NCBI GenBank assembly: GCA_933228895.1
Contig: CAKOGI010000034.1
Location: 26,640-90,639 of the forward strand
Source: Platycnemis pennipes
Lineage: Eukaryota > Arthropoda > Insecta > Odonata > Platycnemididae
DNA length: 64,000 bases
Direction of reading: 5' to 3'
Position 1 is the first letter of the stretch, and every line of letters starts with the position of its first letter. The notes under the pieces are model-generated. The model ran no database searches. It worked only from the letters and a program-made list of their open reading frames with translations, and was not told the DNA's origin. Shown here piece after piece: positions 32,701 through 44,959 of this stretch. The translations under genes and the position numbers were made by a program.

Positions 32701-33173
32701 TTCCTATTTTCACACTTCCCTTTGACCCCACTAAGCGTTTAAATGCATCGGCATTATGGCACATATGGTCAGTCGCTCCCGAGTCCAAATACCACTTATC
32801 TTCGTGCACCTGGTGCCGTGACGAGTCGGATAACAGGAGTATGGCATTCTCTTCGTCTGAGTCCTCACTACAGGCAACGTTTGTCTTCGACTCACGCTCA
32901 CGACGTTGTTTCAGTCTTGCTTCCTTAAATTCAGCCCATACAGGGCAGTCGCGTGCGGCGTGACCTGGTTTTTCACACGAGAAACATTTGAAGTTGGGTG
33001 GGGTGCCCCTTGACCGGTCCCTTCCCCTGGCCTTAAACTTACTGCATTTCTTTTGCCAGTTTGCCGGCGGCGGTTCCTTACATTCCTTCAAAACATTCAA
33101 GGCTACCGAATCGTCGTTCTTCACTCTGCTGTTCCTCTCCATCCTCCTTTCTTCAAGCAATAATTTCGTCGAG
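29570..33173 (-). mobile_element. 5'-truncated Copia LTR retrotransposon, unit 1
   Basis: The minus-strand element has a gag-pol frame, a purine tract (AAGGGGAAG), and one 3' LTR candidate. The 5' LTR and the beginning of gag are missing; at 33173/33174 the sequence passes straight into a hAT fragment. It cannot transpose on its own. The same truncated element with the same junction is in unit 2, so truncation preceded the duplication. Confidence 0.85.
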
Positions 33174-33244
33174 CACGAGCGTCGATTATTTACGAGAATC
33201 AGCTCGCGCCGATTTTTGTTGCGCATCCTTGACGTCCACGACAC
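29891..33244 (-). pseudogene. Copia gag-pol polyprotein with internal RT deletion, unit 1
   Basis: A single 1117-codon frame. In order: zinc knuckle CX2CX4HX4C (residues 87-100); protease DSGA (154-157); integrase zinc-binding H291, H296, C319, C322; integrase core with D349, D412 and E448 (HTD, SDRGGEY, NGRSERQNR); an acidic linker with a doubled ESDEHFGDELV block; reverse transcriptase WKFRV...KARLVAQGFSQ then YVDD; and an RNase H domain with the SDADFAG motif. Between GFSQVHG and LLSMALKLTYGD about 130 residues normal for Copia RT are absent, including the first catalytic Asp region, so RT is inactive although the frame is open. The first roughly 23 codons come from the adjoining hAT fragment, a chance fusion. 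Confidence 0.88.
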
Positions 33245-33535
33245 GATTATTTCAAATCATTTGATTCTGCTAGAATAATCGGCAAAGAATCGTATGCGCC
33301 TTTTGAATCTTTGCCGATTCTCAACTCATCACATTATCGTCGATTATTCCAAGAATCGATGCGCATTTCGTTCATCACTCGATTATTTTGCTCACAAAAG
33401 AATCGGGTAATAATCGTATGATTTTCAAGAATCGTATGTTTGTGCAACGATTCTCAAGAATCATACGATTATTCACCGAGGTGCTCATTTCGTTCATCAC
33501 CCGATTATTTCGCTCACAAAAGAATCGGATAATAA
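33174..33535. mobile_element. hAT element fragment and unit 1/unit 2 junction
   Basis: Closely matches 11259-11620 of the hAT element but with substitutions, so it is from a sister copy. On the left it abuts truncated Copia; on the right it meets the start of unit 2. The last bases, AATAA (33531-33535), are common to the hAT sequence (11616-11620) and the unit start (17062-17066), i.e. 5 bp of microhomology at the join. Confidence 0.8.
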
Positions 33536-33660
33536 ATCTGTGGAAGGAAAACATACTGTTTCAATAGTGAAAATCAACTTTTACCGAGTTGAGCCTGATA
33601 CAACTGAACGTATATTACATCTTCCCTAAGTGATCAACGATGTATGACGGAGTAATAATT

Positions 33661-34292
33661 CATCCACATCTACATAATACCCTGCAAGCCACCGAAAGGT
33701 GTGTTGCAGGGGGTGATTTCTCACCAAAAAGCACCACATCTCATGCTAAATTAATTTGGTAATAATTTACGATTGTATAATTTTTTTGCAGATAAAAATA
33801 GCAAAGCAGGCTTGCAATGTAATGTTGTTAGTAAGGTTTGCTTAAAGTCCTTATACCAACATACAACTACCATTGCTATGAATTGACCCACTCGAACTGT
33901 ACTTATGCATTCATATGATCCCAAATTGAACGAAGAAAGAAGGACATTTTGAAACTTTCGGCAAACAACATCTCTGATTCTGTGATGAAGGTCTGTGTCT
34001 GCGGATTCTGTGATTACCATAGTAATTTGGAGTCGCAAAATATTTTAAACGTCATAACTGAAAAAATTATCTTGGCATTTATTTAAGAGATAAAGTGTAA
34101 ATTTTGATTTGGCTATGATTACCAATTAAATTCGCTTAAAAGACTGGTGACGCTAATTCAGTTATCGTTCCGTCCCTCTACAAATACTGGCGATCTTCGC
34201 TGCACACGTTTAAGTTCATTTGTTTATGCGTATTTCGCTTGGATCCCATGTACAGGCAGCGTATTCCAAATGAGGTCTAAAAAGGGAGAAGT
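33661..34292 (-). pseudogene. LINE reverse-transcriptase 3' end, unit 2
   Basis: Counterpart of 17192-17840, with the same frameshift between the LEYA-WDP and KRVQRR motifs. A roughly 17-bp deletion lies near 34084. Confidence 0.58.
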
Positions 34293-36411
34293 AGGAGATT
34301 TCTCGTACATGATCATCACATTTATGCAGATCTTATATGATCAACGATTAATATAATTCAACGGCAGATATATTGAATGCCGAATCAAACTTAATAACTG
34401 TTTTGACGCCGAGTCTAATTATAAAATTATTTGGCGCCAATAAATGTTGAACCAAACCGCCGCAAAGAATCACTTGGAGTATAGCTCGGCACTTGCATTG
34501 GACAATTAATTGCACCTAAAACCAGTTTGGGGAATTAATTCCGAAGCACGCCCAAGTATTAGGAGTACAAAAATATGCTTCCTCCTGCGAGGTCGCAGGA
34601 GGGAAACAGGGGCGTGAGAGATAAGCGAGGCTTCCATCCCAATACCCCCCCCCCTCCCCTTCGATTGCAACACCAATGCACGTGTGGCCATCGGCGACTT
34701 CCAGGAATCTCTCAAGCAGCAAGAAGGGCTACCGCCCGCGTTCGAGACCCCTCTTTAACAGAGTTTCTCCTCAATATTTTTGTAAATATATTTCTCTCAT
34801 TTCTGCCTAATATCTTCGTTCACTATTCGTGAAATAGCCTGTACAAGAAGTCGAAAAAAACCATTATCGACAATGCCAAATATTGAAATAGTTTTTACTT
34901 CGTTTTTACTTCTTTGTGTACCTCTAAACGTATAAAACCTGGATTATCTCTCTTATTCTCCAGTTCATCAAGGATAAATTATAGATGAAATAATTTAGCG
35001 GTGGGTATGTGCCGGCGGTGACGGTCATACTTTGGATAATGACATTAAACTTGATAATATGGAGTACATCAATGTTATTGTAACTAATACTTTTCAGTAA
35101 AATGTTTAAAATGAGAGTTTTAATTACAATATTAGAAATATATATCATTAAAATGTTCGAAATGATGGTTTTTATTCGCTTTCCTCGGCTGGCACTCCGG
35201 TTTGAAGGTGGTTTGTGTGCTGTCCATGACTGTCATGCTTTGCAATATGACTAACGTATCTTTACTTGATGTTAAGGAGAAGATGGCACAACGCATCCAT
35301 CATTATGTTCGGAAATAATACTTCCGGAGCCTATCGGACGCTTCTGTGTAAAAAGCGATGAGAGAAGACGATGTCGTCAGCGGTTTCCGAGCTAAAGGGG
35401 TAGTCTGTTTTGGCGCCAATAATTTTTCTCGTAAACAACAGGAAAAAATTTAAAGTTATGAAACGCTATAGTTGCTTGTTAGCATGTAAAGAGTGGTGGC
35501 CTTCACCGCCTGCCACACACCGTAAGGTGGCTTGCAGGTAGATATGGGCAACTTGGTAAATCACCGTGGTATTTTTCGTAAATTACCAACACCTCTGAAA
35601 GGTACCGTAATAAACGGTAATTTTCAGAAAAGTTCTTTTTCAGAAAGTTAATTCCTCAGGAAGATTGGAATGGGTGATATTATAAATTTATAAGCAAAAA
35701 CGATTTAGTTGACATTGTGTCCATGATTAATTCCAATGAATTCAGAGTAAAATAACAAATTCACATTGCGCAGAGGTAAGTCTTTGGAACGAAAGTTTCT
35801 CATAGTGTGACAAAAGAGGCGAATTGCGTGTTGCTGCCACTTCGTTGTAATTTTTTAAAATGAGTTATAATAGATAAACGTCGTGATGTGTTTGATATAA
35901 GCATCGGCATTTATATCTCATTATTTCGTTTTGAGTCCTCTTATAAGGATTTGCAGCTCAAAACTTAAAATTACGATAATTTACCCATCTATACTTGCAG
36001 GGTATTGCGTAGATAAAGATAACAGTGTTAGCTTAACCTATGTATTATATTGAATTAAAATAGGAATCATGTTGAGATCGCAGGTTAATATGTAGATATA
36101 ATCTATAATATAAATTCCAAGATAATATTTTCAGTGAACACGCATAAAATATTTAGTGAACCCCAAGCAACTGTGATAGCCTCGACCATAACCGAAAAAT
36201 TGATTGCCAACAGACAGATTCAACATGTCCTTCTTTCCTCGTATAATTAGGGCTATATATAGCAGTAACTATATCTAATACCATGGTATAAATTTATGAA
36301 AAGCTGTTTAAGATCGGAAATAAATTTCACTGATGCATAACAAAGAAATATTTTATGACATTGACATAAATTTTCTTACTTAATAACAAATTTTGTTTTC
36401 GTTAATAACGT
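34293..36411. other. Unit 2 spacer
   Basis: Matches the unit 1 spacer, including the plus-strand LINE 3' tail hairpin at 35500-35546. No gene is supported. Confidence 0.4.
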
Positions 36412-37626
36412 CCCAGCCAGCACAAATAAACATTTTACCTTCAATTTATTTGAAATTTACGTAAATATGTCGTAAACTGTTTATTTGTTTACAAGTTGCT
36501 CACGTAAACTTCTAAGATGCATCTCGTAAAAATCGCGGCCACATGTCCTCATCGTGGAGTAAGCAACACAGAAACGGTTTACCAGAACGTCCGCCATAAT
36601 GCATACGCATCAAATACTTTGTTTGCCATATATATTCCCTCACTACGTATTAAATGTGCAATTAAATCCAGTGTACCACGTTTAAAAATTTTCACGAATA
36701 AAAAAGGTAAAAAAATTCATATACATCACTAGCAACGCTTTCGCCCCTAGGTGGCTCAGGGAACCGAACCCGTGTCGTTCGCTTCATATCTTGGCACGCT
36801 ACCACCAGGCTTACTGCTTCGTTGATCTGGGTGTTCTCAGATTGCTAGTTGTTGTGACGCGGTTCATGCATGAACTTGCGCCGGTTCATGAATGCGAAGT
36901 AAAGTTTCAATAGTTGATTATAACTATAATTCATTACATAACTATAAGTTAAGACTATCGAAGGAACTGTAGTAATGATTTACGATCGAATTTGCTTTCC
37001 TAAATTGTCGAACACATGAATCCTTCGTTAATTGTGCTGGAGTGACAACACCCCTTAGAAAAATCTTTGAAGATTAAAAGTTAATTTCTCTTCACCAATG
37101 GTTATGATTACTGGTGAGCACCAATTAACTACTTGTGAATGATGATTAATTACTAATATTTGCAGTAATTACCTACTTATTTCAAGGGAGCTCAGGGGTG
37201 GATTTTGGAACAAATATCAAACTGCTATCTCATATCGGTGATCAGCTTAAAACATATGTACTCCACATTTAATGAAAAAGATACTTGAAACTACTTCATG
37301 TATCTACATGTTAACTTTATGAGCCAAATATTTTCATTAAACATACGCGCAGAGTATAATCTATGACATAATGCTGTAAATTTACTAATTTCTTAATGGC
37401 CCACACTCGTAAGAATCACGTAAATTCGTTTACGTGTGCGGTTTAAAAACCGTTTACGAGATGCTTCCATAAGCATTAAGCATTTACGTTTACGTTCATT
37501 CTCATAAAATGATTGCTTAGAATTTACGTAAACATGAAATAATACGCGGAGATTATGTTTACGTATACACACGCACATTAAGTTTACGAGGATTTTACGT
37601 AAACATGTTACCGTGTGCTGGCTGGG
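36412..37626. mobile_element. CCCAGC-ended DNA element private to unit 2
   Basis: Units 1 and 3 read straight through this point (TTAATAACGT then AACACAG or ACCACAG), so this is an insertion. Termini are inverted repeats CCCAGCCAGCAC / GTGCTGGCTGGG. The dinucleotide GT is found on both sides (36410-36411 and 37627-37628) but once in unit 1, giving a 2-bp target duplication. The interior is AT-rich with GTTTACG/CGTAAAC motifs in inverted positions and a pol III-like segment. No transposase. Confidence 0.85.
36748..36815 (-). ncRNA. tRNA-like pol III promoter sequence inside the element
   Basis: On the minus strand, TGGTAGCGTGCC (A-box-like, 36804-36793) is followed about 23 bp later by GGTTCGGTTCCC (B-box-like, 36770-36759). 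The spacing fits a tRNA-derived promoter. The arms do not pair well enough for a confident functional tRNA; a tRNA-derived SINE head or captured pseudo-tRNA is more likely. Confidence 0.35.
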
Positions 37627-37628
37627 GT

Positions 37629-38457
37629 AACACAGAAAAAATTGTTTTTCGTATTCACAAATTGATGAAACTTCTTTTCAAATGAATGAACTATCGTAAA
37701 TTGGTGTGCAGGAGAAGCAAGAAAGTAATGAGAGAAAAAAGGTACACTACCATAGTCACTTACATTAGCAACCGTTTTTTGAGTATGCTACTGCATGAAT
37801 TTTTTAAGTAATTAACATATTTCCAATAGTAAGTAGATACTATGGCAATTTTTTCTACCCCCAATTTCATCTTGCTTAATCTCCGTATTGCAAGTTTAAA
37901 TGGAAGAAAAAATGTTTCCATGTGAAGGTTAAACTCCAGCAATTGGAATAATTTCTACAATATTTATTAACTCCTTTCATTTCTACAATTTTATAATTCT
38001 GATATCCACGGGTATCAAGGGAAATGTAATACCAGAATATACATTAAACTCGCAGGTAACGTGTAATAGCAATGTGTAAGTTTGCTGTGCGTATTAAATT
38101 TACGAAGCTATGGTATCCACGGAGAAATTGAAACAAATATCCGGAAAAGACATAGCAAATCCGGGTAACGAGAGCGATTTTATGTTTTCCATATCGTTTG
38201 TGTCGAGCGATCATATGTTTTTTTCACAGCGGTACAAGCATTCTCAGGAATCACTTGGTGATCTGCCAGAAAAAGATTCCTTGATTCACTGACTTGGTAC
38301 CTACAACTCGAAATCACCTGGCGAAAAACAGTTTAATATATTCGTAAAAGAACGAACACGACTTGATACACCCCCCATGGACACGAAATAATTTCCAGGG
38401 GGTAAGTATCGCCCTGCCCGGCTACGGTCCGGGGGAATTTATCTCTGCCTCCCCCTC
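37629..38457. other. Unit 2 spacer upstream of the promoter
   Basis: Continuation of the unit 1 spacer after the insertion. No gene recognised. Confidence 0.35.
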
Positions 38458-38846
38458 GGACCCCTTTTATCTACACCCCTTCTAGAAGGTTCTCTCGATA
38501 CTCCTCGACCCCTTTTATCTACATCCCTTCTAGAAGGTTCCCTCGATTCTCCTCGGACACCTTTTACGTACACCCTTTCTAGAAGGTTCCCTCGATACTC
38601 CCATAACGTTGCCTGCGGTTGTTCTCGTCTTTTCCCTGCTGAGTGTGCGGAAAAGACGAGAATGGACGTGATGGGAGTATCGAGGGAACCTTCTAGAAAC
38701 ACAGTCAACCTCACGTGATGGACCCCCCCACTCACTTGATCTGCGGCTGCTGACGCCTTTTCCGTACCCCCTCCACCCTCACGTGATGGAAATTTCCATG
38801 CCCGAGATGGTATATAAAGGGATGGGATTCTGAGCCAAGACACATT
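38458..38846 (+). promoter_or_regulatory. Heat-shock-type promoter of the YR gene, unit 2
   Basis: Perfect TTCnnGAAnnTTC elements at 38480-38492, 38528-38540 and 38577-38589, an inverted one at 38686-38698, and TATATAAA at 38811-38818. The right arm of the large inverted repeat has lost about 20 bp near 38662. Confidence 0.73.
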
Positions 38847-39338
38847 CGTCCAGCAGAGGAGGAACACCGAGTTCTGAACGTCTTGTGCTCACCGAGAACC
38901 TTGCTGCACCTAGTTTCCTCAAGCAATTCTGTAGCGACTTCACAGACGGCCGTATATATTTTGGCACCTCCGCGCTGTGAACATCATCGGAAATGGCGCA
39001 GTCCATCTGTGGCGTAGCAGGAACCTGGTGTCTCACGCAACGGTTGTAGGTACGTGGAGGTGACTTTAAATGTCATACTGAGACATGTATTATGTACGTA
39101 TTTTCGATGACTTAGTTGTGATATACCGCAAATATCTGTTGAAGGTAATACGGCGTTACAGCATTTGAATTATTTTTACTTATTTTACTTATTTTAAAGA
39201 GAAGGTGTGCATTTCCTGTTATGTTCTTGATGTCTATCGTACATTTATCTGGAATATGTGTATTTATTTTTAATGTCACAATTTTGGCCAGAGTCCGTGC
39301 AATACTCAACGGATGTGGCCGTTGGAGGCTTGAGGCAG

Positions 39339-40993
39339 ATGGGAGATAGAATCCAGGAAGGGGAGAATAATAGTAAAAAGAGTAAAAGGAAAAGTAACGC
39401 AAGATATTCTGAGGTGACATCTGACCCCGTTTTATGGAAAAAAATAAAGACATTTAAGAAACGGTAGATGGATACTAGAAAAAAAAAGTTATTTCAGACG
39501 AACGAGAAGGGGCAATCTGAGTTCAGGAAAATAAATGAGAAGAGGAAAGCTCTAGAAGAAAAAATAAGGGAATCCATGGAAGCCGAAATTGCATTGAGAA
39601 AAATTAATGAATATAACTCAGATTCAGCAAATTCGGGTGAGGGAGGTGGGTTACCGTCCCCGAAGAGGAAGAGCAATCAGGAGGAAAGAAAAATAAAATA
39701 CAGAAAGAATTTGCGGAGGACTCCGCTGATATTCCATTTCCATCCAAAAAACCACGTTTTCCTGATACGATTGGGGTGAAATCGTCAGCGTCGCATAACG
39801 GGAAGAGAAATAAGGAGAAAAAGGAAGTCAAAATCGGGAAAAAAAATCAGGGCGACGCTGATAGATCACTTCATTCGGATAAACCACGCACTCCTGATAC
39901 GAGCGACGTAAAAGTGTCAGCGTCCCCTACGAAGAAGAGGAAAAGCCATGTAAAGGAGGACTCCGCTGATATTCCATTTCCATCCAAAAAACCATGTTCG
40001 ATTGAAGGGTGTGACAAAGAGGGTATGGAATCCTCTATAGGGAAGAAGAGCGAAAACGATTCTGGGAGTTCAACTGAAGGTGCTCTTCACGTAGAAGACG
40101 ATTCTGACAGTTCCACTGAAGCTGCTCTTCACGCAGAAGACGATTCTGAGAGTTCAACTGAAGGTACTCTTCACGTAGAAGACGATTCTGACAGTTCCAC
40201 TGAAGCTGCTCTTCACGTAGAAGACGATTCTGAGAGTTCCACTGAAGGTGCTCTTCACGTAGAAGACGATTCTGAGATTTCCACTGAAGGTGCTCTTCAC
40301 GTAGAAGACGATTCTGAGAGTTCAACTGAAGGTGCTCTTCACGTAGAAGACGATTCTGAGAGTTCCACTGAAGGTTCTCTTCACGTAGAAGACGATTCTG
40401 ACAGTTCCACTGAAGCTGCTCTTCACGTAGAAGACGATTCTGAGAGTTCCACTGAAGCTGCTCTTAACGTAGAAGAAATGGAGAAAAGAGAACAAAAGAC
40501 TCTGGCAGAAAAAAATTGCAGACGGAGAGCAGGTCCGCCGTCTATATTGGTGACCAAAAATGTTTCTTCTTCGCGTGATAAATTGAGCGAAGATGAAGAC
40601 CCTACTTATGTCCCAAATGGTGACCAGCAAGGAAAAAGTGAACCCAGGAATACTTTGCCTTATAAAATAGGCGAAGGTGGATCTCCCAGTAATGGCACAA
40701 GTGGGGACGAGCTAAGTGAAGATGAAAGCGGAGATAGAAGTAAAGGAAGGGTGAAAGGAAAGTTGATTTTGTCCATCACAGACCCAGACAAGGAAACAAA
40801 ATTAAGGAAAAAATTTCCTTCATTGGCATCCAGGATAAGACCTGCAACAAATAGGGAAGCTTTCTACACAGCAGGTATGTTGAAGCCCTGCCCGCTGTGC
40901 GGCAGAAGATTAAAGTCACATCTAAATAGACATTTAACTCGTTCACATAAACTTGAGTTAAAAGTTTTGGAAGAGAGAAGGTTGAAAAATTAA
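39339..40993 (+). pseudogene. YR gene, N-terminal acidic and zinc-finger part, unit 2
   Basis: Same layout as unit 1: ATG at 39339, TAG at 39465-39467, then a frame change near 39700. From about 39700 to 40993 the frame is open. It covers KKPRFPDTIG-type and KKPCSIEG-type duplicated segments, ten 14-residue acidic repeats and the C2H2-like finger near the end (CPLCGRR...HLNRH). The A-run near 39840 has one more A than unit 1, so the frameshift is private to unit 1. The GTG-codon open start at 39776 is not a real initiator. Confidence 0.55.
40055..40474 (+). repeat. 42-bp coding minisatellite, 10 copies, unit 2
   Basis: Ten in-frame copies of the DDSESSTEGALHVE unit. The last five have the same type order as the end of the unit 1 array; extra D-type (DDSDSSTEAALH) copies lie near the left end. 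Confidence 0.95.
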
Positions 40994-41033
40994 GCAGGTA
41001 CACAACTTATGTCTGGGGTAAGGGAGTGTTCAG

Positions 41034-41230
41034 GTACCCAGAGGATTTCACACAAACGTTGTTTACTGACGCGTGGAGAAACTCAAGAAAGCTAGTAGTA
41101 CGGGCGTTATCAAAAATGGGGGTGCAGATCATACCAAGCGGGACGCCACTAGATGACTTAATGACAACAGATATGCCAGAATTATCAGGTGCATCATCAA
41201 ATGAAGACAACGACTTAGAGGAAAAGGCAG
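41034..41230 (+). pseudogene. YR gene exon 3, unit 2
   Basis: Counterpart of 23283-23479 with CAG acceptor and GT donor kept; YPEDFTQTLFTDAWRNSRK at the start. Confidence 0.5.
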
Positions 41231-41436
41231 GTGTATTCAAATATAACCCGATTTCCCAATTCTAATTCTTTCTATTAATTTCATTGCCATCTAAGAAGAG
41301 TCGAATATGTGTATCCAGTCATGGGAAATTATATCAGAATAATTAGTTTTAAATTACTACTTTATATACATAAAATATTAGGTTTATTAATTACCATCAC
41401 AGAATAATGAACATCAAACATTTATTTCTTACACAG

Positions 41437-41948
41437 ATGGCGACATCATCACAAGGGAAGACCAGTCCTGCTCAAAGAGATTTTCTCGAACATCCACCAT
41501 CGAAGACTCACTACGAGGCACCTGGAAGATATAATGAAGATTTAGGAGAGAATCAGTTAACTTGCTCTCCTTTCTCGGGAGCCAATAAGGTGATTATAAT
41601 GATGGTGATTAAGTTCTGTGCGAGAAATTAGTTTGCTATGTATCGCAAACGTAAACGCCAATCTGAAGGAATATCCCCGTAAACATTGCTATAACTTGTT
41701 AAAATCCAATTATTTTCATTATCTAGTACTTACTGTCGTAAAAAAGTAGCATGGACAGAAGAATAATTTACATGCAAAATGTAATTCTTACGCAGATGGC
41801 GACCTCATCACAAGGGAAGACGAGTCCTACTCAAAGAGATCTTCACGGACATCCAGCACCGAAGAGTCACTACGACGGTCCTGACACGAGTGATGTTGAT
41901 TTTGAAGAGGAACGAGTAACCTGCCCTCCTTTATCGGGGGTATAGAAG
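41437..41948 (+). pseudogene. YR gene duplicated exon pair, unit 2
   Basis: Exons 41437-41589 and 41796-41948, both 153 nt. The second ends with the same in-frame TAG as in unit 1. Confidence 0.52.
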
Positions 41949-42253
41949 GTGATTATAATAATGGTGATTAAGTAAGTACTCTGCGACTAATTAGTTTCAC
42001 CTTCCAAAAATCGTGATTAAGTACTACTCGACAATTTAGTTTGCTCTTACATAAATGCTATCGCAAACCTATACGACGATCTTAAGGGATGATTCCCGAG
42101 GACATTGTTCCAAATCATTAAGATCCGATTATTTATAATATTTACACTTATTGTCGTCAAAATGTATGATTTTTTTAAACAAGAGCAATGTTCCAACGTT
42201 GTAGAATGGCACACGTTTACCTGTAGCTAAATTTTTCTTTCCTTTCATTACAG

Positions 42254-42601
42254 ATTTTTGAAAACGCAACAATAGCCTCTGCTGGCGTGAATCGCTCCTC
42301 AGTTAGAAAAGTTATCGAAGCAAGTGGACTGAACGATGTGGGAGTTTTCAAAGATGATCACCCTTTTGTAGTCAAGGAGAGGAACCATTGGACGGTACAG
42401 CTGAGCCATCCAGACCCCGAAAATTATTTAAGAAACGTTTGCCGCCTATTGAATTACTCTTACAAAGGTAATAACTTACAAGATCCATTTCAACGGAGGA
42501 GTTGTCTCTTAGATACCATCAATCACATGGCATATTTACATAAATATAAAGAAACAGGAGCATCATATTGTTCTATGTTCAGCACATTGTGCAGGTGTTG
42601 A
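42254..42601 (+). pseudogene. YR gene exon 5, probable core-binding domain, unit 2
   Basis: Same frame and same downstream shift as unit 1. Differences include KDDHPF for KYDHPF and QRRSC for QWRSC. Confidence 0.48.
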
Positions 42602-42643
42602 AGTTCGCCAAAACGTGGGCAATGAAACCTCCAAAGGGGGCAA

Positions 42644-43192
42644 TTGAGGGCAAACATTCTCTCAACCACTGATATAGTGCAGGAGTTGGAATCAGTTAGG
42701 AAAATTGCGGAATTAGATAGGCCTAAAGTGGAGGAGGACCTGCAGTTCTTGAGAGAAGGTGTTTTCAACGGTTCGGGCCTTGTTAGTATATTCAGAGAAA
42801 GAGAAGCGAGAAGAAATAGACCCAGTTCCTCCAAAGGGTGTACAGCAAGAGTGAGGTATACAGAAAAGTCTCGGGAGGTGGCGGAGGCCTGGCTACGCAT
42901 TGTTAGATTCCTTGGCTGCGTCGCATTAACCAGAACAGCCCAGAGAAGGGGGGTTATAATGAATTTGACAGTAGAGGAGGTTGACAATGCGACTTACGAT
43001 AAAAATTCCAACAGCTACGTCATATCAGTTGCTCGCCACAAAACGTCCGCAAATGCAGCTGCTCAAGTGGTGGTAGAGAGTGATCTGTGGTATCTTTTTC
43101 ACTATTACTTAGGAATGCGGAAAAGAGTCATCAACACTGACAACAATATCTTCATTATGAACACAGACTGCAGGGCTGTTCCAAGGAGTTGA
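42644..43192 (+). pseudogene. YR catalytic domain, N-terminal half, unit 2
   Basis: Box I (TRTAQRRGVIMNL) and the HKTSANAAA hairpin are intact. The frame ends earlier than in unit 1 because TTTAG became TTGAG, giving TGA after AVPRS. Confidence 0.62.
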
Positions 43193-43317
43193 GTGCACCA
43201 TATCTGCTGAACTGCAGGGGTGTTCCGCATCTGCAATCTAAAAATCAACAAAAAATATGTAAGTAAATGAATTGTTAAGGGAAGTTCGTCATTTCTTTTT
43301 TAATTACCAACTTTTTA

Positions 43318-43480
43318 CAAAATTAAAGAAAAAATTTCCTTCATTGGCATCCAGGATAAGACCTGCAACAAATAGGAAAGCTTTCATACACAGCAGATAT
43401 GATGAAGCCCTGTGAAAAATTAAGCAGGTACACAACTTATGTCTGCGGTAAGGGACTGTTCAGGTACCCAGAGAATTTTT
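43318..43480 (+). repeat. Truncated self-copy of the zinc-finger/exon-3 junction, unit 2
   Basis: Same as 25568-25730 in unit 1, with the finger deleted. Confidence 0.68.
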
Positions 43481-43760
43481 AACACATGCGTCAATGCTAG
43501 GCAGCAACAGATATATGAAATTTTATGACTAACGATTGCATTGGAAGACTGCAGGGATGTTGCCAATGTGACATTTGCAAAGAAAGATAAATGTGTTTAT
43601 ATAGAAGCAAATGAATTATTGAACAATGATCGTTATTTCCTTTTTAGATCTCCTTTTCATGGGGCTGACTTTTTAATATTTCTATGCTAGGTATCAATAA
43701 AGGATGTCACTAATGAAATGCGATTGAAAATTGAGATTAACCCGGTTGAAGTGGATAGAG

Positions 43761-43941
43761 GATGGACGCGCGTGCTTGTGCGCCTTTGGAGTTTTCTTAC
43801 GTGTGTTTCAAAGCATATGCCGCAGACTGGATATGGTGGATCCTCATACAGGTGGCACATAAAAGTCCGTATTCCTCTTTCATTGAGCTCCTTATTAATC
43901 ACCTGGAAAAATCCGTTGTATACATTCCATCCGTGTTTATT
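43761..43941 (-). pseudogene. Degenerate copy of the YR box II exon, unit 2
   Basis: Same decayed minus-strand exon copy as 26010-26190. Confidence 0.52.
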
Positions 43942-44127
43942 GATGGAGGTTCCGTGGATAGAGGATGGACGGCACCATTTCCGTCGCTTGTCTTTGGGTA
44001 TATTTTTTGTACGCCTCCTTAATCAAGGATTTTCTTCCGTATTTGGTAGGCCAATTGCGATGTTTGGATTCCTGATTTGCGCTCACTGCATCGAATTTTG
44101 CTTTGTTTTGCTGGTAGCCCAGTACAG

Positions 44128-44640
44128 CTAAATACTCAAATCTTTTTCGGCCATTTCCCTGTCGTATATGTTTTTAAGGTCATTGTATTCGTCTTGAGGG
44201 AGTGGGGAACTTTTATCAAATGCCTTTTGAATAATTTCATTTAACTTTTCTAGCTCGGGGAAGCTTTTAAAGTGGTCATTTCCGAAAATTAACCCGCGAA
44301 CTCTTTTTATTTCCGTAAATACATCCAGAGGTCCTTTTACTTCGGCAGGTATATCCTTCGAAACCTTGTTTTCGTCTGTGAGGGCCTTAACCACGTTATA
44401 TTCATCGACTGCCTTTTGAACAGTGTTAACCCTGTAGTGAGCCTTTGACGTTTGTTCCGTGTGTTTCAATGTATATGCAACTTTTTCTCGCGTATCAGTG
44501 TCCTTGCGACTAGAGATGGTGGATGCTAGCATCCTAATAGAGGTAGCACATATAGTCCTTATTCCTTGTCTCTTCAGCTCCTTATTAATGTCCTCGAAAA
44601 ATCTCTTGTAAGCATTCCCTTCTGTGCACTCAACTCATTG
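44128..44640 (-). pseudogene. YR catalytic domain, C-terminal half, inverted, unit 2
   Basis: The box II Arg, His and Tyr motifs (TSIRMLAST, KHTEQTSKAHYR) are intact. Two private lesions are visible: the Trp codon TGG near the start became TGA (about 44636), and a T-run near 44144 lost one T, ending the frame at 44128 and removing about 110 C-terminal residues compared with unit 1. Confidence 0.6.
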
Positions 44641-44959
44641 GAACAGCGCTGCAGTCCTGCAGATACGGTGCATTCAAGTCATTGGAACAGCCCTGCAGTC
44701 CTCCAGATTTGGTGCACTCTAATTCCAGTCCTTCACTTTCATCTTGGAAAATCAATGTATTCAAAGAAATCATACCATATAATGTATTCAAAGAAATCAT
44801 ATTATGTAAAACCAGGAATGATGTTGAAAATGAAAGTAATCATATTATGTTAGAGCAGGAATGATGTTGAAATGCAATTAAACAAAGTAATCATACTATG
44901 TAAAAGCACAAATGATGTGGAAATATTGTGACAATAAAAGAAGTATACTTTAATAACGG

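Larger units (their letters stand above)
17062..33530 (+). repeat. Array unit 1 (about 16.5 kb)
   Basis: The sequence beginning AATAAATCTGTGGAAGG at 17062 recurs at 33531 and 54894, and the order of everything downstream repeats, so the window holds three head-to-tail units. Unit 1 contains LINE remnants, a heat-shock-type promoter, the YR gene pieces, a truncated Copia and a hAT fragment. It is the shortest complete unit: it lacks the two insertions seen in unit 2 and has 8 minisatellite copies. Its left edge abuts unrelated sequence, giving the outer boundary of the array. Confidence 0.9.

Noticed and set aside
36748..36815. Functional tRNA gene
   Set aside because: A- and B-box-like motifs are present but the stems do not pair convincingly, and it is inside a transposon.
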